DNA of 64,000 nucleotides. It comes from Myripristis murdjan (lineage: Eukaryota; Chordata; Actinopteri; Holocentriformes; Holocentridae). The stretch spans positions 25,281,390 through 25,345,389 of the forward strand of contig NC_043986.1 of NCBI RefSeq assembly GCF_902150065.1, given 5' to 3'. Below are positions 33,127 through 44,700 of the stretch, in pieces. The translations under genes and the position numbers were made by a program. A model generated the notes under the pieces. It had not been told where the DNA came from, did no database searches, and saw only the letters and a list, made by a program, of their open reading frames with translations. How positions within the stretch are numbered: the first letter of the stretch is position 1; each line of letters starts with the position of its first letter.

Positions 33127-36100
33127 CACAGAGCCAGGGCCTTGCCAACATGGAGGACCTCAGCGTGCCAGCAGCAGCCGAGATGTTTTCCCTAGTAGGA
33201 AATGACACCTAGATTCCAGGCATTCCAGCTCAGTGTGCGAAAATCCCACAGTGTTGCCACAGGAACACTCCGAGCCCACGATAAGGACATCATCCTGACC
33301 AAAGGTCACCCCCTGACGTACGCAAGGCCGAGGTCACTCCCCCGGCTGCTGCGACAAAGGGAAAAGCAGACATCTCCCAGACTCTTCCCACCCATGCCCA
33401 CGTACCATGACAGCTGCACTGACAGATTCATCAGCAAAGACAGAAGCAGCCACAGACAAAAAAAAGACAAAGAATGGTGCTACAGTGTCTGCAAATGACA
33501 GCGTACTTAACCTTTGCAGTTTCACATGCCATTTTGATCATATAATGCAACTGAGAATGGGATTTCTGACAGGTGTGTGCATTCAAATGTTTAATCGTGT
33601 TTCAGTGGCATTCAGTTCACTGGATCACTGCAAAGCAAATAACACAAGACCTTCATGTACATCAATCTGAACCGACATTGAAAATTTGCTAGGCAACACC
33701 AGGACAGATAATGAAGGTATTGCAGCACTTCCTGAAGAGGGAACAAATGTTACTATCTCATCTGCTGCACAATCTTCTCTGGGTTTTTCTGGGTTCACAC
33801 AGGTAGCAGGGAGGTGTTTGCGGAGAGCTGTTTGCAGCGATTTGCAGATTAGAAATAGCCTTGTGCATTGGTCGACACACCTTAACCAACAACAACATAT
33901 CCATTCCTAGTCACAGTTACTAAAAATACATGAGAACAAATAAATAAGGAACAGGGATTCAATTCATGTCTGCAGCCACTTCCTACCATGGCATGCAGTG
34001 TCAATATTTTTAGCTAAGATTGTGTGCTAACTTCAGGAGGCAGAGAGGAGGGGGGGTTGGACTTTGCTGACAACTGGACACTTCTAACACACAGGAGGAC
34101 CACAGAGTACTCAGGTGCGGTAAACTGAGTGAATATGTGTTGATACACACAGTGGTGCAGACCATAGTTATAAGGTGTGGGCACATGGGGATATCTACAG
34201 AGAATAAGACAGTATGACACAGTACAAAGGGAATGTTGCAAGAATGACTAAACTAATACATTTTAGAAAGAAGCATGCACACACTTGCTTGATTGATGAC
34301 ATTTTCCCTTTATTCTGGCATCCAGACTGTCTAAGATCGGCATGCAGCCTGCATCTGCTGGTTTGACACGGCAAAGGAAATTATAATCAATCACTGTGTG
34401 GAAAAGCTAAGTAATGCACACAAGCGATGCTTGAATGCAAGAACATTTGATCACCATAAACACATGCTATTCTGTGAATCTGACTCTCTATGACCAGAAC
34501 GATACTGCACTTTTGATGCAGAATTGAGCAAATGTTTAAAGATAAATGAGATCCTCAAATCGCTCATTACAGCCATATTAACATATTATTACATATCACA
34601 CTGATAAAGCACAAGTGTTGCCAAGTAATTCAGGAAGTGATTGTTTTAGAGGTGTAACCGTTGGCAGGGAAAACACCAGTAGCATGCTGAGTACTCGGTG
34701 TTCATGAGCACACAGGACTTGGCACACACAAAGCTCATCAATCCTGTGCTGAGAGAAGATTACTCTTCTAAATAAAAGAGGAAGACTGGCCACTGCTGGA
34801 CACACCACAGTGTTCCTCGTCTTAATTACAAGTGAAATGGTTCAACGGTGGTATGCAGCTGCAGCTGCCAATGTGAAGGACTGCGACTTTGAGTAAGAAC
34901 AGAGTATACTCGGGGTATTGCATTCCCAACAATCATTTGTGAAGATGGCCTGAAAACAGCAGCTCTTGTGTTGCAAGTGCTGCAAGGAAGCAGCTTTTTT
35001 AATGCTTAACATGATTTAATACTTTATTTTAAATTAATTTTCCATTACAGAAAGAACACAAATCCATAAAAAAAAAAAAAAAAAAATTAGAGAAAAAAGA
35101 GAGAGGGCAGGTGAGGGGGTGATCTAGATTGCTTTGTCTTCACGAGATCTGTTTATTACAGTGACATATGTAATGATTTATTCACATATCTGACCATCCA
35201 TTTCTCTCCACATCATTCATCATCAGCTATTATCCTGTGAGTGAACAGTTCCATATCATATATTTCACTCACAACTTTCAGCCATTTATCTAGTGTTGTT
35301 TATTTCACCTTGTACCACCTCATAATAGCCTTTTTACAAGCTGCCAACAAAACTGTCAGCAAATGTCTGCCCTCTTTTAACACAGTACCTCCTGTCATAT
35401 TACTAAAGTACAGTGCCATACATGACCTAGGTGTTTAATAGTCCAGGATTTTGATAATAGCCGTGTGAGCATTTCTCCAAAAATAAAGCCAAAATACATG
35501 GGAATAGTCTACACTGATTGCCCAACATTGTCTCCAGCATGGTGGAGTTATATTTGCTCTTAATTTTGGGTTTAATAAGAATCTAATTATAGTCTTCCAG
35601 CAGTACATGAGGACTGTTGTGTTCTCCAAATGTGCAGCCGATCATCTGCAGTATTCTCACCTACATGTAATGTTGTGTTTCCTCTTCTCTCTATTAGCTC
35701 TTGATATAATGCAGATATTATTCTATCCTGCTTTGAATTGTGAACTCCAACTATGATTCTAATTATTCCAGTTTCATCTAATTTTACTCTTTTACAAAGG
35801 GTATGGCAATGCCCTTTGTTTTTAAACCTTGCTGGGTGGTGCAATGGATAACTTCCCAGAACATGGAGAGATGAGCATGCCGGAACATCCCATAAGCTAA
35901 CATTGGACTTCTGACAAATGTCTGCATTAGTCTTTGACATTGACTCGGTGCATCTTGGTGGGTCATCAGTAAATCTTTACTTTGAGCTGTTACAGTAATT
36001 ACTGTAAACAAATAGGACCACTGAGCATGAGACCATGAGGATGCTGGCAGCATCTACCGGCCCGTTACTGAATTACACTGGCAGGGATTGCATGGGAAAT

Positions 36101-36857
36101 CTTTAAATTTGTTGTACTGTTTAGTGACACAAAACAACAATGATAACCAATAGCAGAAGCCAATGAGTACATTTAAGTCGTTGCTCTTCTCTGTTCTAGC
36201 CTTCCTTCAGGAATTTATGCCAAAATTGGACTGGATGAGCATAAATAAAGCACAGTTCAATAAACCCACCCACTGGGCATTTTTACATTGTTTACCCTTA
36301 TAAACGACATCTAAATGGTTATAAATGGGTAGGATCTAACAGGGAAAGTTCAGCAGAGAGCTACATTTCAGTTTAGGCTTTGTTTCTACATGTTGGACTA
36401 TATGACCAAATCAAGGGATTATCTTGTTGGCCTAGCTGGTGAATTATGTTTACATATTTGCAAGTGATTTAGTACAGTGTAAGCAAACAAAGCGACCCAT
36501 CACAGTCAGCCTGTACTTGGAACTCATTGGGATTGGCACATTGTCTCAGCATGAGCCCAAGGCCCGCAGGCTTTGAGCAGCCCAAAAAAAAAAATCAGTG
36601 TACTATCTTATTAATCCATTATCTGCCATGTTTTGACTGGCAAAACATTAATTAATTCAGATAAAGTGCTATCACCATCTATTATGCAAGACATACTGTA
36701 TCACCAGGCAGCTGTTAAATTAGCATCCAGTTTCCACTTCGATAAATATGTATATAAAATGTGTGTAATTAATCATAATTCTGAGGCTGGTTGCTGCTTT
36801 ACATGGACATATTGAGAGGGACAGTCTAAAATTAACAACAATTAACAAAAGAGTCAG

Positions 36858-36888
<31 letters not shown>

Positions 36889-36897
36889 CAGACAGAC
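36858..36897. repeat. GATA/GACA microsatellite
   Basis: AGAT units run into AGAC units at the right end. Confidence 0.88.
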
Positions 36898-36949
36898 ACT
36901 GGACTTGCAGGTTCTTTTAAGCCCGACACCTGTAAGACAGTGTTGAGGG

Positions 36950-36950
36950 C

Positions 36951-37022
<72 letters not shown>
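36950..37022. repeat. A-run followed by a long TA microsatellite
   Basis: About 18 adenines, then about 25 TA units with one CA interruption; the tract is self-complementary and prone to cruciform formation and assembly error. Confidence 0.9.
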
Positions 37023-37023
<1 letters not shown>

Positions 37024-37914
37024 TTGAGTACTGCAGCTTGTCTTGAAGCTGGCATGGAATCAGTTTTTGTGGCTTTGTTTGAAGTGACCTCTAGTGGGCT
37101 GACAGGGAAAGCTCAAATGTAGCTCAGGATTATTTAACAACACGCCTGTTTTTACTCCAAAACTCATCAAGCATGATATTTTTTTCCACTGCAGCTTCTG
37201 TTGTACTGCAATGCCACAAACAATGACAGGCCCACTGTCCCACTTTCCACTGGACTCTGAAAATAAGGCGAAAAACAGGGACTGATTGTTCATTTTTATT
37301 TAAGGCAAATGCATGGCATCGTATTTGAAAATATGTACTCGGACATGTGATTGTGCACTCAGATTTGGTGGTGTGTGTGTGTGCCACACGGATATTCAGT
37401 CCATTCCATTATTTGTGACCAAGTTGACATTTATCAATTTTTGAGTCTACAGGAAAATTTGACATTTGAAAATCCAACATTCAGCACAGAGCCATGCAAA
37501 TAACTGAGACACATTTCTTTTTAATTAATTCAGATGTCTTTAGCTTTGTATCTTTAAGCTCTCAATACATTTAAACAAGAGATTTTCTCACTTACCCCAT
37601 GGAATATGCTTTTAAGTGGCTCACTCTGTCATCCGGAGCGTCAAGGTCTGCAAATGTGTGACTCTGAGCAGAACAGGATGCAGCTCAGTTTGGGTGAGGC
37701 TTCGCTAACCAGATCACATTATTTAACTATTTCCCCTATTAACCCTGTTTCCCTATTAACCCTATCTCTACATCACATCACATAGAGAGAGGGGAAATAT
37801 TTCTAGCTACCATTTGTATAAATGACATTGGAGTAGCTAGATAAGCTGTCAGCTGGGCCTTCCTATAACCTGCTACATCACTGCATTACCAGGTAAGTAC
37901 AACAAAATCAACAG

Positions 37915-38012
37915 ATAATGACATCACTGGCCACCTAGGACCAGGCAGCCTACTTTTCACCATCGGAGGTCAGACTTCACACAGACTTGGGTTTGGGGTT
38001 TAGTTACTCTCT
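37915..38012. mobile_element. right-half copy of the TTAA MITE family
   Basis: ACCAGGCAGCCTACTTTTCA and GGGTTTGGGGTTTAGT correspond to ACCAGGCACCCTACTTTTCA and GGGTGTGGGGTTTAGT in the element at 27.85-28.05 kb. No matching left terminus was found, so it is truncated or decayed. Confidence 0.6.
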
Positions 38013-38267
38013 ATTAGTTTGTACTATGTAAGACAACGACAGTACTGTAACTTCTCACTTTTGCATATTATATATATATATATATCCATATGTCAGTTGA
38101 TTATTCATCACCACACATGGAACGATGAAACAATGGGCAAGATGCAGGAAAGGATATACAAACCAATTTCATCTTATTGTTGTTTGCATCCATGATTTGT
38201 TCTCTCGCTTATATTGTTAGTATCCATTGATTTCTGGGAACATTTTAAAACTGAAGAGTATCTGAAA

Positions 38268-38296
38268 GACTTTTATTGTCCCACATTGGGAAACTT
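38268..38296 (-). mobile_element. possible LINE 3' tail remnant
   Basis: The reverse complement of TTTATTGTCCCACATTGGGA resembles the 3' end of fish L2/CR1-like LINEs. Only this short phrase is recognisable. Confidence 0.35.
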
Positions 38297-40860
38297 GACC
38301 TGAACCATGACTCAGCACAAACCACACACTAACAATCATCCATTTACTCCTACAGACTTGTTTGGTGGCATCTCCAATTCATGGGCATTTGCTCATCGCA
38401 CAATAGCTGTCCTTATTTAGTGTTACCTTACCTTATGCTACCTTTCCTTATAGTGTTACCTGATGCCAATATCAAAAGCTCAGGCACAGGCCTCCAGTTT
38501 ACACACAGGTGGGTTTCATCATTTAGCACACTGAGAGCAGATATGGATAGTTAAAAATGTTTGGTGCATCTGCTGTTGACTTCTGTTATTATAAGAGAAA
38601 ATTTAAGAGAATGTTGCAGCATCAGCATCATTTGCATTTTTAAGTGTAAGGGAGAGCAGCAGTACTCTTTGTGTTATATTTTCGTTTTGTTTTTTTTTGT
38701 TTTGTTTTGTTTTTTTATTTCTGTTTCATATCTTTTAGTATGCACCTCAAAAATAAGGATGCTTTCTGATATGATCAAAAAGCCAAAGCCCAACAGGCAG
38801 TAAAGCACAACTTTCATTGAACTTGATCCTGTGGCAACCCTACTCTTGCAATCCATGTATACATGTTCGAGAGTGTGTGAGACGTTTGCAGATCTAGGCA
38901 TGTCCACTGAACTCATGTGACCTTGTTTACAGTCGTCTACCTGGTCCTGTGGCCACATGATCTCATCAAACAAGACACTCTCTGTTCTCTCTCTTGCAGC
39001 CAACCAGGGAAAGAATCTCTCGCATGCCTGATCCCTCCCTGGGAATCTCCTGCCGAAATGTCCAGGCGAGGTGGGACGTCCGACCAATGTGCCTAGTCTA
39101 ATAAACATTTGCCAGCATTTGTCTCTATAACCATTATATTTGATTTTATTGATTTATTTTTCTATCTATTCTGTGTGATATGGGTGGCCGGCCACTTGAA
39201 TTTTGTGTGTCAGATTTTGAACAGTTTTGAAAGAAGTACACATTTGCAAAGGGAGCCAGAAATGCATAACCTTAGGCTGGTGGTTGAGTTTAAGTGAGGA
39301 ATGGAATCAGGAATCTTGAAAACTGCTTCGATTCAAATTTTCTTCTTAGAGTATGATATATACTGGGCACATGCTGTTCTCGGTATAAAGAAAATGTTCT
39401 CCTAAGAGAGATGCCCAGCCCAGTAGTTCAAGGAAAAGACAAGAAGAAGGAAAGAGGAGAAGAAAAGAGGAGGAAAAAATGCTTAACACAGATTACAATA
39501 GGTAGATGTACAGGTAGGTAAATCAGAATCTATTAGAAGTGAGTATTCTGCAGTTATTCTACTGATAAGTCTGTAGATGAAGGTGTTATGCATGTTCTAA
39601 TATGTGGGTATATTTTGTGTAAATGTATTTCAAGTATGTGTATTTAAATAAATTTATTTCATGAGGGGTCCAATCAAAAAGAGTTAGGGTCAGGGTTAGG
39701 GTCGCTGAATGCATTTTATGTCAAAGTAATGAACCATCGTTCACAGTTTGGTCGACACACAGCACTGTTAATTATGTATTTTTAAAAAAACTGTAAACAC
39801 ACAAAACCATTTAAATGCAAATTATTCAATTCAATTATTCTGTTTTCATGAACGTCTCTCTCTGTTATTTTCACATTATTCTGCATTTGTGAATAGCAGT
39901 ATTTGTTTGCTGAATATTTTCGTTTCATGACACTGAGATTTTCCTGTGCAATGATAACCACTGGGTCACAGTTCCACATTATGGAGCTGTAAATATGACA
40001 CTGGAGAATCTCCAGCCTGCGCCCATCAAAACACCAAAACTATAGTTTATTTGGTCTGCTAAACAATACGCCCCTCGTTTAGACATCTGAGCAGACGTTC
40101 ACAGCCTGTTACTCATGGTCACAAGACTGGGTACATATTTTCAGTGTTACTCAGACACATTTGCACAATAAAAACACATCTGCCATAGAGGTGGTCAGAC
40201 AGAAAAGAGGGGGATTAATTTCAGTCAGCAGTCTAATTATCCAGAATCCAGAACTAATCCTTTGTTGTTAAAATATGATAACAGTCCTCTCTGCTGGACT
40301 AGCCTACAAGCATGGGGTGGTGCTGAGAAATGAAGCTCCGGTGGTAAAGAAACATCAGGCCCAGGTCATTACTGAATGCCTCTTTCTAATCTATAACAAG
40401 AAGGAGGTCAACTACAGGTAAGATGCTCCCACTTGTAGTTTCACTGGAACACTGTGAGAGGTATAAAATATCTTAAAGGAAAAAAAATCTCATAACATCT
40501 CCCAAAATCCATGACTCCACAGAAAAAAACTACTGCAGCTGTAGACAGCTTCTGTGTTTAGAAGCACTTTCTGTATCAGCCAGTGGCAGACATCACGAGA
40601 AGGGAAGTGGAGGAGGAGAATCCCCCGCCATGGCCATGATGCTGATGGTGCCAGTTTCAGCTGAGGTGACTAAAGGTTAAAACATTCATTTTAACTCAAT
40701 GTAAGAGAAACTGAGTCAACTGATTACATAAACACAGATCTGGCCATCAGGGTGTTCAGACGCACCTACACCTGCTGTCACCTGACTGACATGTCAGCAG
40801 AGGTTAACAGCCAGCTTAGCTAACTCCTTCCTCATACCTGTAAAGAAAACACCTCTGTTA

Positions 40861-41305
40861 TACACTCAGTGGCCACTTTATTAGGTCCACTTGCACAGTC
40901 TAATACAATCCAATCCAACTGTTCTGCCATAAAGTTTCCTTTTATGGTGCATATAATGCTCAGGTTTTCTTTTTGTCACAGTAATAGAGGTGTTCATTCA
41001 ATTCTAGAGTTGCCATTAAGCTCATAGTTAGTGCTGCTGTTGTACTGGACTGCATTTTATTGAAAGGTGTGTCCACTATTCTGTCCCTCTAATGTATATA
41101 AATAGGGAGGACAAAAAATTAGAAACACCTCTCAGTATAATGTAGTCTAGTACAAGACCTCTGCAAACTACAACCTCATTGTCCATAATGTCAACAAAAA
41201 CTGAACATGATAAACTTTATTAAAAGGTAGAATTTATGACAGAGCTGTTGCACTGAACTGTGTTAGATTGTACAGGTGGACCTGATAAAGTAGACACTGA
41301 GTGTA
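40861..41305. mobile_element. 445-bp MITE with TA target duplication
   Basis: The left end, TACACTCAGTGGCCACTTTA, and the right end, TAAAGTAGACACTGAGTGTA, are imperfect inverted repeats of about 27 bases, with TA on both outer sides. The CAGTGGCCACTTTATTAGG terminus is a widespread fish repeat. There is no open frame of note, and it lies about 470 bases upstream of the ada start codon. Confidence 0.8.
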
Positions 41306-41379
41306 TATTCCAACATTGCAGGCCTGTTGTTAATTGTTATCAAATTATAACAGGGTGGCTATTACGTTTTTTCTATTAT

Positions 41380-41402
41380 TATTATTATTATTATTATTAT
41401 TG
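41380..41402. repeat. short ATT microsatellite
   Basis: About seven ATT units. Confidence 0.8.
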
Positions 41403-41774
41403 ATCAAATGCAATACCGTGTCAACAAACAGCCCCCATGCTTAATTTTACTTTGTTTCGTAATAAGGCTTTAATTAGCTCCGTGGTAAACCTCTCAACAC
41501 AAAGCCGCTGCCATACAGGACAGTGTAATCCTCCAAGTGCAGTCTACATAGTGGGGTTAAACCACAATGCATGTACATTGTAGACTATCTGACACTTGGG
41601 TTGTGTGAACACTTGCGTTATTAGGGGCACCGGTTCTTTCGCTGGAAGTGGATAGAGGCGTGTCCCACTGACATGCATATAATAGTTAGTCGTGCCGCGA
41701 TAGGCTTTGGCTTCCCAGTCCTCCGCTCCCTCTGTGCTCTCAGCAGGTTCACCGGCACTCGCAGGCTCTCTACA

Positions 41775-44700
41775 ATGGCAGAACAAGTGGTATTCAACAA
41801 GCCAAAGGTGCGTTAACCATTAGCTGTAATGCGATCATTAATCATTCAGATGGAAATCAGTGGATTATTGATGCGGCTATCTGGGCGCATTCATTGTTAG
41901 AATAATCTATTGTGTTTCCTTGTGTTATTGTTGTTTTTGTGTCGGCGTGTAAAACAAAACGGTGTTCACCTCTATTAAAAAGGCTTGCCGGTGCTTTTGT
42001 GTGTGATTTATATAAACAGAGAAGCACATGGATCACCACTTGGTTCGTCATGTGGCTGCCCAGCTTTAGCGCGTAAAATGAAACCAAGCGCCACTCTGTT
42101 GAAACGAGCTGAATTGCTGTGGGCAGTGAATGAAACGAGCTGGTAACTGATTGATTTTTACTGTACACGCCAATTCATTCCTGCTTTCTATTTTGGTATA
42201 GCCTATGCATAGTAATATTTCTAATGAAACAGGTGCACAGATACCTCTGACTTTGCTGATTTCTAAAACCTGGATCCTCCTTCATAACAGGTTGTCCACA
42301 CGCGGTGCTGTGGATTACAACAGGCGCTGTCATTCTGTGGGATGCAGGAATGTACATTAGTTAATTAGGTTTAAATTCATGTGACTGAGGTTCTACAGGT
42401 GCCTGCACTCAAGAGTCAAACTGAAAATGTTTCCAGAATTAGATCATAAGTTTGCATCCAGATGTTTTGACAGAAAAGTATACCAAAGACACTCGGAGAT
42501 TAAACTTTTAAGGGTCAGATAGTTTGACATACATGGCACTTTGTTATAAGACATGCATATACAATAGTGCCCTTTGGAGTCTTGTTGCTGACTTCGTGTG
42601 CACTATGCGTGGCCAGGTATTGGCTGACAGCTGATAAGAGAGGAAAGAGGAAAAAGAGGAAACGATTGGTTTCTTAACCTGACAGAGACAGACAGACCTC
42701 CAGAGAGACAGAGAGGTGGGCCAGATGTTGTCGTGGGAATATTAGGTGACAAATACTTTCGAGTTGCGAAAGGAGAGATAGGGAGCGGTGATATTTCCAT
42801 TAAATATTAATTAATGGTTGTAGAATTGATACCACGTATGAGGTCATCCTCCGTGCCAACAACCTTCACAGGTTAACCATCCCTGCTGCAGTGCCAGACA
42901 CTGTCTTTCTACAAGCTCCACCAAAGTACATTACAGTATGTTATTCATACAATGACTGACAATGTGACACATAAGGGTGAAGGTTAATAACAATGCTCTG
43001 ATTTGGAGTGCTTTGCTGGTATGTGCTGGTATGAATAATAATGAATAATATGTGTTCTGGTTTTACATTGTGGTGCCGTTATGGCAGATAAATGACTCAG
43101 TACCTGCTTTGCAATGGTTGGTATGTGCATAAGTAAAGAATATCCTGCACTAATGGGTATGTGGCAGTTATTGCTATTCACAGATGGAAGGGAACGCGAT
43201 GCCAAAAAAAAAAAAAAAAAAAAATCATGCATTCTTTGGCTTCAAATTTGGTTGGATTCTCACAGTCGACAAATCACCACTGGCTTGATCAACAGCCTGC
43301 TGCTCATAATTAATATTTACTTTTGCCGATGAGCTGCATTAATATACTTATAAACTGAATCGGATGATGTTCTAAGAGGTCATTGTAAGGATGCTTTGTG
43401 CATTTCTCAGAACAAGTTGGGCAGTGGAAAGGGCTGTTTTGTCCAGCTGCAGACGTGGGGGGTTCAGAACTGCTAGTATCTATCATACTGTCTTATATAA
43501 CTTGTTGAGATTCCTGATGGAAAGTAACTGAGGGAGTTGTCGGAGGATGTCCTCAACTTGCAGATGGGTTAACCAGCTGTTCTCTGTCAGTGAATAGCAG
43601 TGCAAGGACCTGATGCATTGACATCACTGGCGTAACATCTGCCCAGTTCAAAGACATGCTGGATTTTCAGGCTTTCAGAAAGCAGGCAGATCTAAACAGT
43701 CTGTGCACTAATAGCATTAACAATACACTTTACTTATTGGTATAAACATTTGTGTGAAAATATTTGCTTTCTCAGCCTCATCTTTCAGTCGTTCTGTTTT
43801 TGCATTGCACTGCGTCACCCTTCATTTTTCTACCCCTCTCACACGCAAGCAAATATACACAGATGGGCACAGGCGTTTGACTTCTATGGGCATGAATTCA
43901 TCACATGCATAGACACACACAGAATGAGAACAGACACTGACGTGGTGTGACATGACTGAGGCAGCAAAAAATTGCCTCAAGAAAATTCAAACTATTTGCT
44001 GACTGTGTTGTTTGCAACAGCGCTGTGTATGTCCAATAAAGATAAGGTCTTGTATCGTTTATCTTCTACTCAGAACTATAGTTGTGCAAGATAATTAACT
44101 GTGCACGTGACTTTACTGTCTATGCTTGAGGGTGATTCCTCCTAAGGTTTGGCACTGAGGCAACAGAAGCCAAAGATAACTTGTTGAACCATGCTTTAAT
44201 TTTCTTAAAGCCCTCTCACACATGACATTTTGTTCCTTTTTTCAAGCTGAAGCTGTAGACGTGTTGAGCAGCATTAACAGTCAGTGGTTTTGGCCATGGC
44301 CTGGGCGCTGCTTTCATACACAAACACCGATGAAAGCTTTGTGTTGTTCTTACATGCCCAGAAAGCTGGCGAGGAATTACAGCAGATACTACTGGTTCAT
44401 TTATGTTCCTTAGGAAACCCTTCAGCTGATTTTTTCCCCCACTCTCATTTCCTGCCATGCCATTGTAAGTGGTCGGGGTCATTTATCACGGTAATTGCAA
44501 AGCCCTGAATTCCTCCCATGTGCAGAAAGTGGTGAAAATCTTGATTTATTAATCCAAGGTTTTCTTCTTTGGCTGTCTAGAATGGTCACAGCCAATAAGG
44601 ATGAAGGAAAACGGTCTCACTTAAAGTAATATTTCACACTGGTGAACCATTTTCATTTTTCATCACACTCGCCTTGATCACCATGATCGTCCAAATCTTG

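Larger units (their letters stand above)
28960..41774. other. 13-kb head-to-head intergenic interval between ccn5 and ada
   Basis: I found no coding exon of a recognisable protein on either strand. The interval holds simple repeats and small DNA transposon pieces, which are listed separately, and otherwise unique sequence. In human the ADA-CCN5 pair is likewise divergent, so promoters and shared enhancers of both genes are expected here. Confidence 0.55.

Noticed and set aside
33295-33340. Nuclear-receptor-like AAGGTCA and GAGGTCA half-sites
   Set aside because: Such short sites occur often by chance and have no conserved spacing here.
34990-36060. Possible LINE-derived block with an A-run near 35070 and unusual AT-rich text
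   Set aside because: No reverse-transcriptase motif, terminal structure or target duplication could be recognised, so no element is claimed.
38674-39108. A 144-residue minus-strand open frame with an arginine-rich start
   Set aside because: No domain, splice structure or family match, and the C-terminal part reads through a T-rich low-complexity tract.
39685-39705. Telomere-like GGGTTAGGG
   Set aside because: Only two or three imperfect units; expected by chance in 64 kb.
40290-40425. Open stretch reading GLAYKHGVVLRNEAPVVKKH, faintly like a proteasome beta subunit start
   Set aside because: The similarity is confined to a few residues, no flanking exon or continuing homology was found, and the catalytic context is absent. 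At most a very decayed pseudogene scrap.
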